Positions 56,906 to 64,000 of a DNA stretch of 64,000 nucleotides are shown here, piece by piece. The translations under genes and the position numbers were made by a program. The notes under the pieces are model-generated. The model saw only the letters and a program-made list of their open reading frames with translations, searched no databases and had not been told where the DNA came from. The DNA is taken from positions 124,001-188,000 of the forward strand of contig NZ_NPDX01000002.1 of assembly GCF_002811945.1 (NCBI RefSeq). The letters are read 5' to 3'. How positions within the stretch are numbered: the stretch's first letter is position 1; each line of letters begins with the position of its first letter. Source of the stretch: Leptospira harrisiae (GTDB taxonomy: Bacteria; Spirochaetota; Leptospiria; Leptospirales; Leptospiraceae).

Positions 56906-56938
56906 ATTACAAAAAGAATACAAAATGATTACAAAGAA
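56906..56938. promoter_or_regulatory. Three 11-bp direct repeats, candidate PhoB-type operator
   Basis: Exactly three contiguous 11-bp units on the plus strand: attacaaaaag, aatacaaaatg, attacaaagaa. On the minus strand the shared core is TTTGTAWT at 11-bp spacing. OmpR/PhoB regulators bind such direct repeats, one turn apart. They lie directly upstream of the PhoB-like gene. Confidence 0.5.
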
Positions 56939-56947
56939 ACGATATAT

Positions 56948-57373
56948 CTACTTGTCGAGCATTTGGTTGATGTCTCGGATGGCCTGGCGCTGTCTGAGTA
57001 ACAAAAAACCTAGGAATCCAAAAAACAAAAAGAAGGCCAGTCCATACACCCAAAGTAGGGAGCGAAGTCGGGATTGTTCTTTTTCGATGGCTTGGATTTC
57101 TTCCAAGTGGGAGATGAGAAAGTAAAAATGGTCTGCCTTGGGGTAGGATTTTTTAATTTCTGTACGGAGGTCTGAAACCAGGACTTTTGAATCTTCTTTT
57201 GATAGGGATTCGATGAGAGGGAGTGCCTTATCCAAATCCATTTTTAAAAATTCATCCGCAGATGGCAACGCCTCGGCAGAAAGAGAAACGGCAAAAATAA
57301 GAAATGGGAGAACCAATAAACCTTTCACGAATACTTTAGACCTCTTCAAATCCAAGTTTCTCTTTCCATTCAT
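56948..57373 (-). CDS. Small membrane protein, unknown
   Basis: A 141-residue protein with a hydrophobic N-terminal signal (KVFVKGLLVLPFLIFAVSLSAEA), a helical extracytoplasmic middle and a C-terminal membrane helix (LLWVYGLAFFLFFGFLGFLLLR) followed by a charged tail. It overlaps the upstream hypothetical by 38 bp. Last gene of the ECF sigma operon; it might be a membrane partner of that regulon, but no anti-sigma motif is visible. Confidence 0.65.
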   Translation of the reverse strand: MNGKRNLDLKRSKVFVKGLLVLPFLIFAVSLSAEALPSADEFLKMDLDKALPLIESLSKEDSKVLVSDLRTEIKKSYPKADHFYFLISHLEEIQAIEKEQSRLRSLLWVYGLAFFLFFGFLGFLLLRQRQAIRDINQMLDK

Positions 57374-57695
57374 TCAGAAAAGGAATTCTTGTGTTGAGGA
57401 GTAAAAAGCCAAGCACCAGAGAATAAAAACAGAAAAACAAACTGGAACTTATCAAAATTGGTAAAAGTAATCCTGTATTTTCATGATAAAAAACAGATAA
57501 AAACATAGTTCCCATTGGGATCATAAATAACAAAATAGAAAGACCAACAGAGGAAAATAAAAACTTAAGAGGCAAAATTTGTCCTAACACTCGCAAGCGG
57601 ATTACCTGTGGGGCATCGGAATTTTTTAAAAATGGATCTGGATGGCGAAATACTTGGATTCCGCTTTTCGATTTGGAATCAAACTTCGATTTCAT
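57336..57695 (-). CDS. Small membrane protein, unknown
   Basis: A 119-residue protein with two membrane helices (about 49-70 and 77-100). It begins inside the end of the ECF sigma factor gene (17-bp overlap) and ends inside the next gene, both typical of a coupled set. There is no recognisable anti-sigma fold, but the position directly after an ECF sigma gene is where a membrane anti-sigma is often found. Confidence 0.65.
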   Translation of the reverse strand: MKSKFDSKSKSGIQVFRHPDPFLKNSDAPQVIRLRVLGQILPLKFLFSSVGLSILLFMIPMGTMFLSVFYHENTGLLLPILISSSLFFCFYSLVLGFLLLNTRIPFLNEWKEKLGFEEV

Positions 57696-58242
57696 GTGAC
57701 CACCATTTCCTTAAAAGATCCTTCCCTCGAGAAATATGGCTTTTGATTGTCCCAAGTTTAATATTTAAGTCGGATGCGATTTCTTTGAGAGGTTTGTTTT
57801 CAAAGTAATGTAGGAGAATCGGCATTTGGTAAGATTTTGGCAATTTCGAAATGAGTGAACGTAAAGTATGGCTTGTTTCTTCTTTATCTAAAATTTCAAT
57901 AACAGAAGGTCCGGTCTTATCTGCAACAATTGAGATATCTTCTTGCCAGTCGACAATTGGTAGTTTTTTCTTTTTAAAAACTTTTGTTAGGCGAAATCTT
58001 GCAATTTGAAATAACCAAGTGGAAAATTGTGATTCACCACGAAACTTACTGAGAGATTCATAAGTTTGTAAAAATACTTCTTGAGTGAAATCCTCAGCTT
58101 CTTCATCGGTGAGGAAGGCTTTTTTGGCTTGGGAAAATACCATACCTTGGTATCGTTTCATTAGAACTTCGAATTGGGACACGTCTCCTCGTAAGATCGA
58201 TTGGATAGAATTCCAATCTTCCTCATTGCAGATTCGTTGCAC
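57679..58242 (-). CDS. ECF-family RNA polymerase sigma factor
   Basis: A 187-residue sigma-70 ECF protein. Region 2 is in DVSQFEVLMKRYQGMV and DEEAEDFTQEVFLQTYESL, FSTWLFQIARFRL follows, and region 4 is ISKLPKSYQMPILLHYFENK plus the helix-turn-helix LKEIASDLNIKLGTIKSHISRG. No regions 1 or 3. It should direct polymerase to a specific regulon. It follows a PilZ-like gene and a small membrane gene and precedes two more membrane genes, one possible source of the controlling anti-sigma. Confidence 0.95.
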   Translation of the reverse strand: MQRICNEEDWNSIQSILRGDVSQFEVLMKRYQGMVFSQAKKAFLTDEEAEDFTQEVFLQTYESLSKFRGESQFSTWLFQIARFRLTKVFKKKKLPIVDWQEDISIVADKTGPSVIEILDKEETSHTLRSLISKLPKSYQMPILLHYFENKPLKEIASDLNIKLGTIKSHISRGKDLLRKWWSHEIEV

Positions 58243-58247
58243 CGACT

Positions 58248-58622
58248 CTACCGGTACATTTTGTAGAAGGTCAATAGACCGAGTCCAATTGCGAATGGGA
58301 TTAACCCTCCTAACATCGCCATAGAACTTCCTAAGACGAGTATAAATACAAACGATAAGGCAAAACCAGTGAATGTCAACAAAAGACCTAGGAAAAATGA
58401 ATACAATCTGATGTCAAAACTCCAAGGTTTGTACTGACCTGATTGAATGAGTGCCATTTTTTGTTTATGCCACCACTGAAACAAAAAAAACAAAAGTGTG
58501 GTACCAAAGATGATTCCCACATTGGGAACTAAATACAAAACCAAACGGTAAGGATCGGATCCCCCAGCTTTTTGGATTTCTGTTAATAAACTTATAATTG
58601 TTTCATATTGTTCTGGAGTCAT
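58248..58622 (-). CDS. Small multi-pass membrane protein, unknown
   Basis: A 124-residue protein with three hydrophobic segments (about 29-47, 73-95, 96-118) and a DUF6249-like look, which I do not press. It overlaps the PilZ-like gene end by 20 bp and is 5 bp before the sigma gene, so it is within the operon. Function unknown. Confidence 0.65.
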   Translation of the reverse strand: MTPEQYETIISLLTEIQKAGGSDPYRLVLYLVPNVGIIFGTTLLFFLFQWWHKQKMALIQSGQYKPWSFDIRLYSFFLGLLLTFTGFALSFVFILVLGSSMAMLGGLIPFAIGLGLLTFYKMYR

Positions 58623-59790
58623 ACACAGCTTCTCCGATTAAATTAGATGCATATGTACTCAGTAGAGACATCCCTTCTGGTTTGTCACATTGGAAAATTT
58701 GTAATCCTATATTTGTTGTATCGGAATCACCTTTTTTTAGACTTCTGAGACTTCCGTAAAAAGTATAAGGTGAAGAATTGATGACCATCTGGAAAGACAC
58801 AGGAGAACCTAATGTTCGATTTTCAATATTAGTTCCAACAGGTAAGGCCATCCCAATTCCACGCCCATCCTGGCTAATATCTCTAACGGGTGTTGTGCGA
58901 ATGATCGTTTCCCAATCTTTCGCATAGGCGAATTCCAATTGAAAAACGAATTCTTCTGCTTTTTGGTCTAAAAAATTAAGTAAGGGACCAATTCCTTCTG
59001 GGCCTTCGATATTAGATTGTAAAGTAGCATTCCCTAAATCTGGTAAATTACTGATAATTTCAAAATAACCAAGCAAAACTTTTGCATTTGAGAAAAAGGG
59101 AAAAATCAAAGTAGATTTTGCATTATTCAAAAGAAGTGAATCTAAGTAGGATCGAATATAAATTTCGCTAAGTTTTTTGGGACTAAAAAAACCTCTGTCT
59201 GTATAAAAAATCCTACGATTCGCATCACGCACGTAATATGGTGCTTTAGAAGTAGCAAGGGCTTCCATAAGTTGGGTGTCAGCTGCATAATAAAATCCAA
59301 TTTGAATTTTTTTGATAAAGTAGCCATTGTTTGTTAGAATTTGTTCCAGGTGGATTTGCCATTGGTTCAATGTTTGGTTGATGATTGATGTTTTTCCGTA
59401 AATTGAAATTACTGTCCCCAAATCGGCGGTTAGTGCCATCTTCAATTCATAAGCGGAAATGTCTTCGATGGATGCTCGTTTGGCAGACCTCTCTAGTGGT
59501 TCGATGAGAATTTCATAGACTTGAAGTAAATCATCTTGGTAGGGATTGACAGGTTTGACTCGGAGTTCGACTCTATTTTCTTTGAGAACACAAACTAGGG
59601 ATTTTGGTTTCTGCAGGATCGGTTCTGTAGTAGAGATTGTGATGTGGACCGATTTGAGGATATCATTGACAGCCATAGGATTTTGGAGAGTAAACTTTTG
59701 TTTGGTATCCTTGTCTTGGAGAACTGTTGTTGTTAGTTTGGAAACGATTCCCAAAACAGTCCTTTGGTCGGTCAGTCGGTATTTTTTCAT
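58603..59790 (-). CDS. DUF1577/PilZ-like protein
   Basis: A 395-residue soluble protein, first of the ECF sigma operon. N-terminal beta-rich part, middle GAF-like fold (STLIFPFFSNAKVLLGYFEI), and a C-terminal PilZ-type domain: RTTPVRDISQDGRGIGMALP carries a basic pair and the DxSxxG motif, then GSPVSFQMVI and NIGLQIF. It may bind c-di-GMP. Its layout matches the 43.0-44.2 kb protein, an apparent paralog. Its start is 12 bp from the start of the divergent gene at 59803. Confidence 0.7.
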   Translation of the reverse strand: MKKYRLTDQRTVLGIVSKLTTTVLQDKDTKQKFTLQNPMAVNDILKSVHITISTTEPILQKPKSLVCVLKENRVELRVKPVNPYQDDLLQVYEILIEPLERSAKRASIEDISAYELKMALTADLGTVISIYGKTSIINQTLNQWQIHLEQILTNNGYFIKKIQIGFYYAADTQLMEALATSKAPYYVRDANRRIFYTDRGFFSPKKLSEIYIRSYLDSLLLNNAKSTLIFPFFSNAKVLLGYFEIISNLPDLGNATLQSNIEGPEGIGPLLNFLDQKAEEFVFQLEFAYAKDWETIIRTTPVRDISQDGRGIGMALPVGTNIENRTLGSPVSFQMVINSSPYTFYGSLRSLKKGDSDTTNIGLQIFQCDKPEGMSLLSTYASNLIGEAVYDSRTI

Positions 59791-59802
59791 GGTCTAAGCA
59801 GT

Positions 59803-60534
59803 ATGATACGTAAAATTCTATTTTTTGCCATAGTTTTTCCATCATTTTTGCCTTTATGGGCAGAAAAAGCTAAATACCAATACTACGGAAAGGCATACGA
59901 TCTGAGTAATGGGAAGTATATATATTCAGACAATCATAAAGAATATTATAATAATGGAAAACACATCTATTCAGATATCCAGTACAAAGATGCTGAAGGA
60001 AAAGTTTTTGGGACGAAACATATTGAGTTCGATAAAAACTCCGAAGTACCTACTTTTAAAACCGAGGACTTTCGAGATGGATATATAGAAGGTGCCGATG
60101 TAAAAGGAAAGTTAGTTCGTTTATTTTCCAAACGGAAAAAAGAAGATTCTCTTTCTGAAAGAACCTACACACCAAAGTCTCCTGCGGTGATGGATGGTGG
60201 TTTTGATTATTTTGTAAGAAACAATTGGGAACCTCTCGCAAAAGGAGAAAGGATGGCATTTCATTTTATTGCTCCCATTCAGTTGGATGATTATAAGTTC
60301 GCAGTGGAAAAAATTCGAGATGGAGAATGGAAAGGAAGATCAGCTTTGTATCTACGACTAGAGGTTGATAATTTTCTTTTGAAACAGGTTGTGAAACCTT
60401 TTCTTTTAGTTTATGATGTCAGGACCAGGAGGATTTTACAATTTGAAGGACTTTCCAATATCAATGATGAGAATGGTAAAAGTTTGAAAGTAAAAATCGT
60501 TTATGATTATCCTAAGGAAGTTTTGGAACCTTGA
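59803..60534 (+). CDS. Secreted protein, unknown
   Basis: A 243-residue protein from ATG 59803, with a signal peptide [22 protein letters not shown]. The upstream frame is less likely. The mature protein is beta-rich and full of Tyr, Lys and Asp ([21 protein letters not shown]). A later part ([17 protein letters not shown]) resembles periplasmic or outer-membrane-associated proteins, without a firm family. It overlaps the aat start by TTGA. Confidence 0.65.
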   Translation: MIRKILFFAIVFPSFLPLWAEKAKYQYYGKAYDLSNGKYIYSDNHKEYYNNGKHIYSDIQYKDAEGKVFGTKHIEFDKNSEVPTFKTEDFRDGYIEGADVKGKLVRLFSKRKKEDSLSERTYTPKSPAVMDGGFDYFVRNNWEPLAKGERMAFHFIAPIQLDDYKFAVEKIRDGEWKGRSALYLRLEVDNFLLKQVVKPFLLVYDVRTRRILQFEGLSNINDENGKSLKVKIVYDYPKEVLEP

Positions 60535-61196
60535 CACAAAGGACTTTCGATCAATTTTTTAAAAACCCAAGGACCTGGAAAGATGATTTAGTGGCAGTCG
60601 GTGGGGATTTTTCTGTAGAACGTTTGTTATATGCATACAAACACGGAATTTTCCCCTGGTCGGAAGATCCTGTCCGCTGGTATTGTTTAGACCCTCGTGC
60701 TATTTTTGATTTAAAAAGAGTTCATTTTTCTAAAACCGTTCAGAGAAAAGTAAAACAAAATAAGTTTCGCATCAGTTATAACGAAGCCTTTTCGATTGTG
60801 ATGCAAGCATGTTCATATAGAGAAAAAGATAATACTTGGATCACACCTGGTTTTATCGAAGGTTATGCAGAGTTACACAGGTTAGGTTGGGCGCATTCAG
60901 TAGAAGTTTGGAACTCAGAGAATGTTTTGGTTGGTGGAGTTTATGGAGTTGCAATCGGCAAATTTTTTGCAGGGGAAAGTATGTTTTCCTTTGAATCCGA
61001 TGCAGGAAAGGTGGGTTTATTTCATTTATTCGAAAAATTAAACCAGTCACAATTTGAACTTTTTGACACCCAACAGCTCAATCATGTAACTTGGCAATTG
61101 GGTGCGTATGAAATTCCTAAACTATCTTATTTGGATCGATTGGAACGTGCATTAGGTGAATGTGAACCTTGGATCATTCCACCTTCACACGACTAA
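60531..61196 (+). CDS. aat: Leucyl/phenylalanyl-tRNA--protein transferase
   Basis: A 221-residue Aat of the N-degron pathway, attaching Leu/Phe to proteins starting with Arg/Lys. It has [45 protein letters not shown] and [19 protein letters not shown]. Likely start is TTG 60531, overlapping the upstream stop (TTGA), with AAGGA about 10 bp before. The gene converges on a lipoprotein gene with a 23-bp overlap. Confidence 0.94.
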   Translation: MTQRTFDQFFKNPRTWKDDLVAVGGDFSVERLLYAYKHGIFPWSEDPVRWYCLDPRAIFDLKRVHFSKTVQRKVKQNKFRISYNEAFSIVMQACSYREKDNTWITPGFIEGYAELHRLGWAHSVEVWNSENVLVGGVYGVAIGKFFAGESMFSFESDAGKVGLFHLFEKLNQSQFELFDTQQLNHVTWQLGAYEIPKLSYLDRLERALGECEPWIIPPSHD

Positions 61197-61764
61197 ATTC
61201 ATCCAACTCCACTTTCCACAATTTTTGAACTTCGCCGGTAACACTTTTCCATTCCTTTTCACCTAACTTCGGAGCGCGATAGGGATCAAAATTAGGATGC
61301 TTTTCCCAAAAAAGATCCAAATCAGCTTTGGAAATGGTGGTTCTAAAAATTTCGGCTTCTTGGATTTCTGCATCAGGATTGTTTTCTCCCTGAATGAAAA
61401 AAGGTTTAGAAAGACTTAAGGAAAGTCTGTGGAACTGGTGGAGTGCCAAAGCATAACCAATACGAAGGAGCACCAAACTATGGTATTCAGTATTTGTTTT
61501 TCTGTAATCCGATGCATCATTGAATGTGAGTGCTGAATTACTTCCATAGATGATCTGTGCTTCGTGTTTTTGGTCTTTGTCTATTTCTGTTTCGAATCGT
61601 TTGAATTCTTGTCCTAATATTTTTGGTAAAACAAGATTCGCAAAACTAGGTAAATTTTCATGGTTCCCATCTCGGAGTGATGTGATCTCTTGTTTAGAAA
61701 CATCTTTCGATTGGCAACCAATGAACAAAACAACAGTTACAAATAAATTGAGAACAAGTTTCAT
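61174..61764 (-). CDS. Putative lipoprotein, unknown
   Basis: A 196-residue protein from ATG 61764 with lipoprotein signal [17 protein letters not shown] and AAGGAT ahead of it. The upstream frame adds ten polar residues. The mature part is helical, with no motif I recognise. The gene follows the Mpo1-like gene on the same strand; the start codon lies 2 bp before that gene's stop (61766), so they are near neighbours in one transcript. Confidence 0.75.
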   Translation of the reverse strand: MKLVLNLFVTVVLFIGCQSKDVSKQEITSLRDGNHENLPSFANLVLPKILGQEFKRFETEIDKDQKHEAQIIYGSNSALTFNDASDYRKTNTEYHSLVLLRIGYALALHQFHRLSLSLSKPFFIQGENNPDAEIQEAEIFRTTISKADLDLFWEKHPNFDPYRAPKLGEKEWKSVTGEVQKLWKVELDEFSRVKVE

Positions 61765-61765
61765 C

Positions 61766-62101
61766 TTATCCTTTATTTGACTTAATTTTGGCAAATTCTA
61801 CATCAATGCGACCGGTTAACATTTTGAAATACATGATCCAATCGGAGATAAAAGAATAAAATGGATAGGTAAAGGTAGCTGGACGGTTTTTTTCCACAAA
61901 AAAATGTCCTATCCATGCGAAGAAATACCCACTAACAAGAGCAAAGGCTAAGATATAAAATTTACCTGTAGATAAAAATCCAAGGATACATCCTAACGCT
62001 AGACTTGATCCAACAAAGTGAAGTGCACGATTGAACGGATGGCTATGTTCCTCTAAATAAAAAGGGAAAAAATCTTTGAGTGTTTTGTATTTCTTTTCCA
62101 T
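61766..62101 (-). CDS. Mpo1/DUF962-family membrane protein
   Basis: A 111-residue protein from ATG 62101, set by AAGGAG 7 bp upstream; the frame extends ten residues further. DUF962/Mpo1 signature: EHSHPFNRALHFVGSSLALG in helix 1 with the conserved His residues, then a second pair of helices with GYFFAWIGHFFVEKNRPATF, which supplies His and Asn-rich motif residues. Yeast Mpo1 is an Fe-dependent 2-hydroxy fatty acid dioxygenase; the bacterial role is inferred. Confidence 0.85.
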   Translation of the reverse strand: MEKKYKTLKDFFPFYLEEHSHPFNRALHFVGSSLALGCILGFLSTGKFYILAFALVSGYFFAWIGHFFVEKNRPATFTYPFYSFISDWIMYFKMLTGRIDVEFAKIKSNKG

Positions 62102-62315
62102 GTATGACTCCTTACACTTGATCTTAATCAATAATTGTACTTTGCCAAGACAAAAATGATTCTAATCTTAGAGTTTATCCCTAGTTTTTTCGTCTATATT
62201 CGATAATTCGGATATGATTTCAAATTTGTGTTGCGCGTTAGTGGGTACTGACTAATGTGCATTAACATTTAGAATCTAACAGAGAGTTAATTTTACAAAG
62301 AAAGCAGGAGAATGT

Positions 62316-62603
62316 ATGAAACCTAAATCGATTAAACCGGATGAGCTGAGCAAGATTTTTGCCGAACTTAAAAAAGGCGAAGAGTCTGCTATTGGAAGCT
62401 ATTTGGTCAAAGGGGTTCGCCTTCAAATCAGTAAATACAATCTTTCCGGTGCCGAGCGAGTTCAGTTGTTATACAAACGAAGAAGAGCCCAAGGGATGTG
62501 TATTGTATGCGGAAAAAAAGTCACAAAGAAGAATCCATCTACAGACCAACTCTATAGATTGTGCGAAGAACACCGCAATAAGATTGATAAAGGTTCTAAG
62601 TAA
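62316..62603 (+). CDS. Small zinc-ribbon-like protein
   Basis: A 95-residue basic protein with AGGAGA before the ATG. C62, C65, C83 and H86 form a CxxC-x17-CxxxH site, probably zinc. The N-terminal 50 residues are helical with a basic stretch (LLYKRRRAQG) next to the ribbon, which would suit nucleic-acid binding. No family is recognised. The upstream 185 bp holds a short inverted repeat (TTAGT/ACTAA around 62238-62255) that may be regulatory. Confidence 0.7.
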   Translation: MKPKSIKPDELSKIFAELKKGEESAIGSYLVKGVRLQISKYNLSGAERVQLLYKRRRAQGMCIVCGKKVTKKNPSTDQLYRLCEEHRNKIDKGSK

Positions 62604-62608
62604 CCGAT

Positions 62609-62785
62609 TTATTTGAGAGAGTTTCCCGCCTTTCTATGCGGGAGCTCACTCCAAACTATTTCTCTCTCTTCCTCGGTCATCCTAGACCAATTTCCAATCT
62701 CTTCGATGGTTCGAAAACAGCCCGCACAGAGCCCTGAATCTGGGTCCATCATACAAACTTTGGTACAAGGCGATTTTAGTGACAT
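62609..62785 (-). CDS. DUF1289-family small Fe-S/zinc protein
   Basis: A 58-residue protein on the minus strand, from ATG 62785 to TAA 62609. It reads MSLKSPCTKVCMMDPDSGLC, then AGCFRTIEEIGNWSRMTEEE, then REIVWSELP. The four Cys (7, 11, 20, 23) and CFRTxxEIxxW are the DUF1289 hallmark. The stop is 6 bp from the end of the convergent small zinc-ribbon gene. Role unknown. Confidence 0.85.
   Translation of the reverse strand: MSLKSPCTKVCMMDPDSGLCAGCFRTIEEIGNWSRMTEEEREIVWSELPHRKAGNSLK
62624..62643. terminator. Short GC hairpin
   Basis: The stem TCCCGC/GCGGGA (6 bp) has an 8-base loop. It lies inside the DUF1289 gene end and 20 bp after the zinc-ribbon gene stop. There is no T-run; a weak terminator at best. 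Confidence 0.3.
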
Positions 62786-62819
62786 AGGCCTGAAAATAGT
62801 AAATTTTTATAAATTTTCC

Positions 62820-62844
62820 TAAGCTAGTTTGGGAATCCGTCGAT
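62820..62844 (+). promoter_or_regulatory. Possible flagellar sigma-28 promoter before flgN
   Basis: TAAG, then 13 bases, then CCGTCGAT, resembling the sigma-28 (FliA) pattern TAAA-N(13-15)-CCGATAA with mismatches. It is 28 bp before the FlgN start. FlgN and FlgK are late flagellar genes that often use sigma-28. Prediction only. Confidence 0.3.
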
Positions 62845-62871
62845 CCTTCCCATAAGGGAAAAGGAATTCGC

Positions 62872-63384
62872 ATGTTGGATTGGGTAGAATCACTTAGAAG
62901 TTTATTTACTAATGAAATAGACTGTTACAAGCGCCTTCTGGAATTGGAAGGCAAAAAAAGAGCGGCCATCCATTCTGCGGACGGAAAAGCCCTCGAGTCC
63001 CTTGTCAAAGATAGTTATCATATTATGGTAGAAGCCTCCGAATTGGAACGAATTCGAATGAAGGCCATCGAAGATGTGTACGAAAAGGAAAAATTCACAA
63101 AAGACGAATCTTCCATCACACTTACTAGTTTTTTAAACCAAATGGATCGTGAATCCAATTTTAAACTCAAAACCTTTGCTTTAGAATTAAAGAAGGTCGT
63201 GGCGGATCTGAAAGATGCCATCATCACAAACGATAAACTCTTAAAAACAAGAAAAGAGTTTTTGCAAACAACAGTTGACTCTTTGCAAGAGTTATCCAGA
63301 GAAAAAGTTTATACCTCACACAAACAACCGACAAGGCGTGGGCAGGGCCAAAAAGGCGCGATCATTTTGAACGCGACTGCCTAG
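62872..63384 (+). CDS. flgN: FlgN-family flagellar chaperone
   Basis: A 170-residue, almost wholly helical cytoplasmic protein. The N-terminal LRSLFTNEIDCYKRLLELEGKK and the long coiled middle match FlgN, which holds FlgK/FlgL until export. A FlgN directly before flgK is standard, which makes the call firm. It has AAGGA before ATG and is followed 9 bp later by flgK. Confidence 0.85.
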   Translation: MLDWVESLRSLFTNEIDCYKRLLELEGKKRAAIHSADGKALESLVKDSYHIMVEASELERIRMKAIEDVYEKEKFTKDESSITLTSFLNQMDRESNFKLKTFALELKKVVADLKDAIITNDKLLKTRKEFLQTTVDSLQELSREKVYTSHKQPTRRGQGQKGAIILNATA

Positions 63385-63393
63385 GAGAATCGT

Positions 63394-64000
63394 ATGGGAT
63401 CAACATTCCAAGGAATTGAAATAGGAAAACGAGGACTTTCGGTCCACCAACAAGCGATCCAAACTACAGGTCATAACATATCCAATGCGGATAACAAACA
63501 TTATGCTCGCCAACGAGTCGTCATGAACAGTATGGATCCTCTTTATGAACCTGCGTTCAACAGAGCTGAGGTTCCGGGACAAATTGGACAAGGGGTCAAA
63601 GTTTCCGAAATCGAAAGAGTTCGTGATAATTTCATTGATGACCGTATCATTGATTCTTCTTCTCTCAAAGAATATTGGGGAAAAAAGAATGATTATTTAT
63701 ACCAAGTAGAAACTGTTTTTAATGAACCAACAGGAACAACACTTCGTTCTATGATGGATCAGTTTTGGTCTTCTTGGGAAGATCTTTCTAACTATCCTGA
63801 AGAAACCGCACATAGAGCCGTGGTCCAAGAAAAGGCGGAAGCCCTTGGTTCCAGAATGGAAGATGTGTATCGCAAACTTTCTCTCTTACGTGACCAGTCC
63901 AATCGTGAGATCGAATCCAAAGTAAATCATTTGAATACAGTCGCAGAGAATATCAAATCTCTGAACGAGAAAATCACAAAATCACAAGCATTAGGTGATA
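63394..64000 (+). CDS. flgK: Flagellar hook-associated protein 1, 3' truncated
   Basis: Starts ATG 63394 with TAGGAG on the end of flgN as ribosome site, and runs off the window after 202 codons. The N-terminal [37 protein letters not shown], and the later [19 protein letters not shown] are FlgK landmarks. FlgK forms the first junction zone between hook and filament; in spirochaetes it works in the periplasmic flagellum. Confidence 0.95.
   Translation, partial: MGSTFQGIEIGKRGLSVHQQAIQTTGHNISNADNKHYARQRVVMNSMDPLYEPAFNRAEVPGQIGQGVKVSEIERVRDNFIDDRIIDSSSLKEYWGKKNDYLYQVETVFNEPTGTTLRSMMDQFWSSWEDLSNYPEETAHRAVVQEKAEALGSRMEDVYRKLSLLRDQSNREIESKVNHLNTVAENIKSLNEKITKSQALGD

Noticed and set aside
1..64000. 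CRISPR array, tRNA, rRNA, insertion sequence
   Set aside because: I saw no regular repeat-spacer pattern, no cloverleaf with CCA-type end, no rRNA landmarks and no transposase.

Overview
The window is a gene-dense, AT-rich stretch of bacterial chromosome. Both strands are used about equally, intergenic gaps are short (none exceeds 300 bp), and I see no tRNA or rRNA gene, insertion sequence, prophage or CRISPR array. The content points to a spirochaete of the genus Leptospira, most likely a free-living (saprophytic) species. It combines flagellar genes (FlgN/FlgK), lipopolysaccharide-type genes (LpxL-like acyltransferase, several GT4 glycosyltransferases, UDP-xylose and deoxy-hexose nucleotide-sugar enzymes), lipoproteins with loose spirochaetal lipoboxes, DUF1577/PilZ-like proteins and large SpoIIE-type phosphatases. 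The genus is inferred from this combination, not from a database match.

Layout. 1-1.65 kb: end of a kexin-type subtilase plus a separate propeptide-like secreted protein. 1.67-4.25 kb: minus-strand CheY / CheC / hybrid histidine kinase cluster. 4.3-10.5 kb: MORN lipoprotein, metF, an SDR, birA-coaX, GDSL lipoprotein, GT-C-like membrane protein and a STAS protein. 10.6-14.2 kb: a degenerate tyrosine recombinase, a TelA plus DUF4870/XpaC-like pair, and an inositol-phosphatase family enzyme. 14.1-19.4 kb: a four-gene minus-strand glycan operon (three glycosyltransferases and a methyltransferase-like protein) with a divergent nucleotide-sugar reductase. 19.4-32.3 kb: mixed metabolism and envelope genes (M48 protease, DUF898, patatin, aminotransferase, SDR, MFS, VOC, enoyl-CoA hydratase, dcd) with several Leptospira-type hypotheticals. 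32.5-37.1 kb: a soluble CZB chemoreceptor facing a 1075-residue SpoIIE phosphatase. 37.2-43 kb: RlpA/SPOR lipoprotein, two TPR proteins, folP, OmpA-PD40 protein. 43-46.9 kb: DUF1577/PilZ-like protein, then hisS-PAP2-LpxL-type genes. 47-50 kb: pntA, UDP-xylose synthase, M50-like protease. 50-57 kb: minus-strand argJ, a degenerate phosphatase-like GAF protein and an active SpoIIE phosphatase, preceded by a PhoB/PhoR-type pair. 57-60 kb: ECF sigma factor within an operon headed by a second DUF1577/PilZ-like gene. 60-64 kb: aat, small envelope proteins, a DUF1289 gene shorter than 60 codons, flgN and the start of flgK.

Themes. Signalling is heavily represented: two two-component sets, CheC/CheY, a CZB receptor, two active SpoIIE phosphatases with one apparent pseudophosphatase, a STAS protein, an ECF sigma factor and two PilZ-type proteins. 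Envelope and glycan synthesis is the second theme. Many neighbours overlap by ATGA, indicating translational coupling. No single locus is an obvious new defence system. The most unusual items are the SpoIIE/pseudophosphatase pair behind argJ, the recombinase that lacks its nucleophile, the subtilase with an in-trans propeptide-like neighbour, the TelA/XpaC-like fusion pair and three 11-bp direct repeats in front of the PhoB-like gene.
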